Assembly (NCBI GenBank): GCA_023388235.1
Contig: JAEWGQ010000276.1
Coordinates: 1-9,013, forward strand
DNA: 9,013 bases
Source: Actinomycetes bacterium
Lineage (GTDB): Bacteria > Actinomycetota > Actinomycetes > Actinomycetales > Cellulomonadaceae
Reading direction: 5' to 3'
Made by a program: the position numbers and the translations under genes. Positions 6,855-9,013 of the stretch are shown in pieces. Under the pieces are notes generated by a model. That model was given only the letters and a program-made list of their open reading frames with translations. It was not told the origin of the DNA and searched no databases. Each line of letters begins with the position of its first letter. The first letter of the stretch is position 1.

Positions 6855-6886
6855 ACCGGCGCCGGGCGACGGCGCACGGACCCGCC

Positions 6887-6922
6887 GCGAGGCACCCGCC
6901 GGAGCCCAGGGCGGCGCCTCGC
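6887..6922. promoter_or_regulatory. Inverted repeat GCGAGGC / GCCTCGC upstream of the methyltransferase promoter
   Basis: The two 7-bp arms (6887-6893 and 6916-6922) are exact inverted copies with a 22-bp spacer, giving a centre-to-centre distance of 29 bp (nearly three helical turns). The right arm ends five bases before the extended -10 of the rightward gene, and the expected -35 lies in the spacer. It could be a regulator site for the divergent pair, or chance in this GC-rich DNA. Confidence 0.22.
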
Positions 6923-6926
6923 CGCG

Positions 6927-6935
6927 TGCTAATGT
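6927..6935 (+). promoter_or_regulatory. Extended -10 promoter of the methyltransferase/coiled-coil gene
   Basis: TGCTAATGT combines an extended TGn with the -10 hexamer TAATGT. It is one of the few A/T-rich hexamers in the whole intergenic region. Transcription would start near 6942, giving a leader of about 75 bases before the ATG at 7018. An extended -10 can work without a good -35, and none is seen here. Confidence 0.5.
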
Positions 6936-7017
6936 CGGGCGTCCGAACGACGCAGCCGTCCGTCGTCGCGGCGCGGACGCGGCCGGGGCGCCGGTACCCG
7001 CCCGAGGAGCCCCCTTC

Positions 7018-9000
7018 ATGGCCGAAGCCACCCCTGTCCGTCGCCTCGGCGAGCGCACCGCGGAAGGGTGGGTCCAGCTGCGGACCAGCACCTCGCCCTA
7101 CCGGGACGGGGCCGAGTCCGCCCTGTACGACCTCGTGCTCGCCACCGACGACCTCGCCTCCACGAGCACGACCCTGGTGGAGCGCGCCGACGGCTACGCC
7201 GAGCGGTACCACACCGAGCCCGCGCGGTCGAACGTGCTGCGCCCCCTGCGCTTCCCGGACGGCGCCCGGGTCCTGGAGGTCGGGGCGGGCTGCGGCGCCG
7301 TCACCCGGTACATCGGGGAGCAGGCTGCCCTGGTCGACGCCGTGGAGCCGGTCGCCGCGCGCGCCCGCGTGGCCCGCGCCCGCACCCGGGACCTGCCCGG
7401 CGTCGAAGTGTTCGTCGGCATGGTGGACGACGTGCCGCTCGAGCCGACGTACGACGTCGTGGTGGTCGTCGGCGTGCTGGAGTACGTGGGCGACGGGGGC
7501 ACCGACCCCGAGCCGTACCGGACCTTCGTGTCGGCGCTCGTGGACCGCCTCGTGCCCGGCGGCACCCTGGTCGTGGCGATCGAGAACAAGCTCGGGGTGA
7601 AGTACCTCGCGGGCGCGGCCGAGGACCACACCGGCCGACCGTTCGACTCCCTCGAGTCCTACCCGTCCGGGACCCCGGCGCGCACGTTCTCCCGCCGCGA
7701 GCTCGTCGAGCTCTTCGAGGGCATCGGTGTCGAGGTCGAGACACGCGCCGTCTTCCCCGACTACAAGCTCACGCGCGCCGTCCTCGACACGGAGGTGCTC
7801 GACCGGCACGCGCCGCAGCTGACGCGCGAGGTGCCGCGCTTCCCGAGCGAGGAGCTGTTCGTCGAGCGCCCCCGGATCACCGACGAGGGCGCGCTGTGGC
7901 GCTCGCTCGTCGACGCCGGCTTGTCCGCCGAGACGCCGAACTCGCTGCTCGTGGTCGCCCACAAGCAGGGCGGCGACGCCCCCTCGATCTGGCCCGAGGA
8001 CCTCGCCGGCTCCTTCTACTCCGTCGGCCGCTGCACCCGGTACCTCACCGAGTCGCGGCTCGTCCGCGAGCCCGAGGCCGCGACCGGGCTGCGTGTCGAC
8101 CGCCGACTCCTCGTCCCGGAGGCCGGCGGCGCGGAGGCCGACCCCCGGTTCGTGGCGACCACCGAGCCAGTCCAGCCCGGGGAGCCCTTCGCGCGTGTCG
8201 TGGGCGAGCACACGGACGAGGACGCGGCGACGCTGCTGCGCCGGTGGCTGGAGTTGCTGGACGCGCACGCCGCCGCCTCCGGCGAGGACGCCGAGCACCA
8301 CATCGACCTCATGCCGCAGAACCTCCTGGTGACGCCGGACGGCTCGCTCGTGCCGGTGGACCAGGAGTGGACGGCGTCCGGCGACATCCGCGACGTGATC
8401 GTGCGCCGGGGGCTGCTCCGCCTCGGCACCGAGGTCGCCGAGCGCACCTCGCCCGCGCGCTGGCCCGGGCTCACCACCGTCCGTGACCTGGTGGACCACC
8501 TCGCCGGCCTGGCGGGGATCAGCACCGACGACGACTGGTGGACGGCGGCCGTCGCCGACGACGCCCGGATGCTCGCGCTCGTCGCCCGCCGGCCTGCGGT
8601 GGGCGAGGACGTCCCGCTCGAGTCCTGGTGGGCCGAGCAGGTGCAGGCGAAGGTCGACCGGGCCCTGTCCGACTTCGGCCTGGGCGTGCGGGTGCAAGAG
8701 CAGCTCGCGGAGGCGCTCGGCAACGCGAACCGGCTCTCGCTGATGCTCGACGGCCTCCAGCAGGACCGCGACCGCCTGTTCCAGGGGTGGACCGACCAGG
8801 GCCGGCTGCTCGACGCGGTCGAGCTCGAGCGGCGCCGGGCGGAGCACGAGCTCGCGGAGACGCGCGCGCAGCTCGCGGAGACGCGCGCGCAGCTCGCCGG
8901 GGTGCGCAGCCGGCTGAGCTCGAAGGTGGACGAGCGCGTGCGGACCGTCGCACGGCCGTTCGTCGCCCGGGCGCGCGCAGCGGTCCGCGGCCGCCGCTGA
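7018..9000 (+). CDS. SAM-dependent methyltransferase with kinase-like domain and C-terminal coiled coil (WbdD-like layout)
   Basis: The 660-residue protein has three parts. Residues about 55-240 are a class I methyltransferase: motif I VLEVGAGCGAVTRYIGE (85-101), VDAVEP (106-111), YDVVVVVGVLEYVGD (145-159) and LVPGGTLVVAIENKLG (178-193). Residues about 325-470 resemble a kinase/phosphotransferase. HIDLMPQN (428-435) and DQEW (448-451) look like a catalytic loop and a metal-binding Asp, but the ATP-loop Lys is unclear (VDRRL, 360-364). Residues about 556-635 form an Arg/Glu/Leu-rich coiled coil, followed by a strongly basic tail. There is no signal peptide or membrane segment. This order matches E. 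coli WbdD, which caps polymannose O-antigen with phosphate and methyl groups and measures chain length with its coiled coil. GAGGAG at 7004-7009 supports the start. The methyltransferase is sure; the kinase activity and capping role are inferred. Confidence 0.85.
   Translation: MAEATPVRRLGERTAEGWVQLRTSTSPYRDGAESALYDLVLATDDLASTSTTLVERADGYAERYHTEPARSNVLRPLRFPDGARVLEVGAGCGAVTRYIGEQAALVDAVEPVAARARVARARTRDLPGVEVFVGMVDDVPLEPTYDVVVVVGVLEYVGDGGTDPEPYRTFVSALVDRLVPGGTLVVAIENKLGVKYLAGAAEDHTGRPFDSLESYPSGTPARTFSRRELVELFEGIGVEVETRAVFPDYKLTRAVLDTEVLDRHAPQLTREVPRFPSEELFVERPRITDEGALWRSLVDAGLSAETPNSLLVVAHKQGGDAPSIWPEDLAGSFYSVGRCTRYLTESRLVREPEAATGLRVDRRLLVPEAGGAEADPRFVATTEPVQPGEPFARVVGEHTDEDAATLLRRWLELLDAHAAASGEDAEHHIDLMPQNLLVTPDGSLVPVDQEWTASGDIRDVIVRRGLLRLGTEVAERTSPARWPGLTTVRDLVDHLAGLAGISTDDDWWTAAVADDARMLALVARRPAVGEDVPLESWWAEQVQAKVDRALSDFGLGVRVQEQLAEALGNANRLSLMLDGLQQDRDRLFQGWTDQGRLLDAVELERRRAEHELAETRAQLAETRAQLAGVRSRLSSKVDERVRTVARPFVARARAAVRGRR
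8850..8891 (+). repeat. Perfect 21-bp tandem duplication in the coiled coil
   Basis: The 21-base unit beginning GCTCGCGGAGACG occupies 8850-8870 and is repeated without mismatch at 8871-8891. The first six bases of a third copy follow. It encodes successive L-A-E-T-R-A-Q heptads around residues 612-625 of the methyltransferase/kinase-like protein. The unit is exactly seven codons, one coiled-coil heptad, so gain or loss of a copy keeps both the reading frame and the heptad register. Confidence 0.9.
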
Positions 9001-9008
9001 CGGACCGC
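8980..9008 (+). terminator. Possible hairpin across the end of the methyltransferase gene
   Basis: GCGGTCCG (8980-8987) and CGGACCGC (9001-9008) are exact inverted copies. They enclose 13 bases that include the TGA stop. An 8-bp G-C stem here could act as a terminator or mRNA 3' end. There is no U-tract before the window ends at 9013, and the downstream gene is not visible. Confidence 0.28.
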
Positions 9009-9013
9009 GGGGG

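Noticed and set aside
6856..6865. Palindrome CCGGCGCCGG near the lectin gene start.
   Set aside because: A 10-bp pure G/C palindrome is expected by chance in DNA of this composition, and nothing else marks it as a site.
6844..8847. The minus-strand frame of the ThuA/lectin gene stays open for about 670 more codons upstream.
   Set aside because: This stretch is antisense to the well-supported methyltransferase gene, shows no domain, and precedes a clear signal peptide. Open antisense frames are usual in such GC-rich DNA.

Overview
This is very GC-rich DNA with strong G/C bias at third codon positions, GTG starts and 4-nt overlapping genes. Together with Ala/Arg/Val/Asp-rich proteins and secreted multi-domain lectin proteins, this points to a high-GC actinomycete. 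It would fit the Micrococcales (Cellulomonas-like), but the genus is an inference. The window is almost fully coding: six complete genes, plus the 5' end of a seventh at the left edge. No tRNA, rRNA, CRISPR array, insertion sequence or integrase was seen, and no gene-free stretch exceeds 300 bases.

Layout. At 1-66 (minus) is the start of a family-2 glycosyltransferase. A 120-bp divergent control region follows, then two overlapping, paralogous GDP-mannose 4,6-dehydratase genes (187-1170 and 1167-2114, plus). Convergent to them is manA, mannose-6-phosphate isomerase (2125-3327, minus). It shares a ~100-bp divergent region with rmlA, glucose-1-phosphate thymidylyltransferase (3432-4301, plus). 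rmlA converges on a large secreted protein gene (4327-6843, minus) with domains signal peptide, ThuA-like, DUF1080/3-keto-disaccharide hydrolase-like, CBM6-like, and six ricin-type QxW repeats. A perfect 14-bp hairpin sits between these two genes. A 174-bp divergent region then leads to a 660-residue protein (7018-9000, plus) that joins a methyltransferase domain, a kinase/phosphotransferase-like segment and a C-terminal coiled coil.

How the genes fit together. manA connects fructose-6-phosphate with mannose-6-phosphate, the precursor of GDP-mannose. The two dehydratases would turn GDP-mannose into GDP-4-keto-6-deoxymannose, the branch point to GDP-D-rhamnose, GDP-L-fucose and related sugars. 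rmlA opens the dTDP-rhamnose route. The glycosyltransferase and the methyltransferase/kinase-like/coiled-coil protein are plausible assembly and chain-modification enzymes. The locus therefore looks like part of a cell-surface polysaccharide cluster for 6-deoxyhexoses. The most interesting points are the WbdD-like architecture of the last protein, whose coiled coil carries an exact one-heptad DNA duplication, the tandem divergent dehydratases, and the secreted ThuA/DUF1080/lectin protein.
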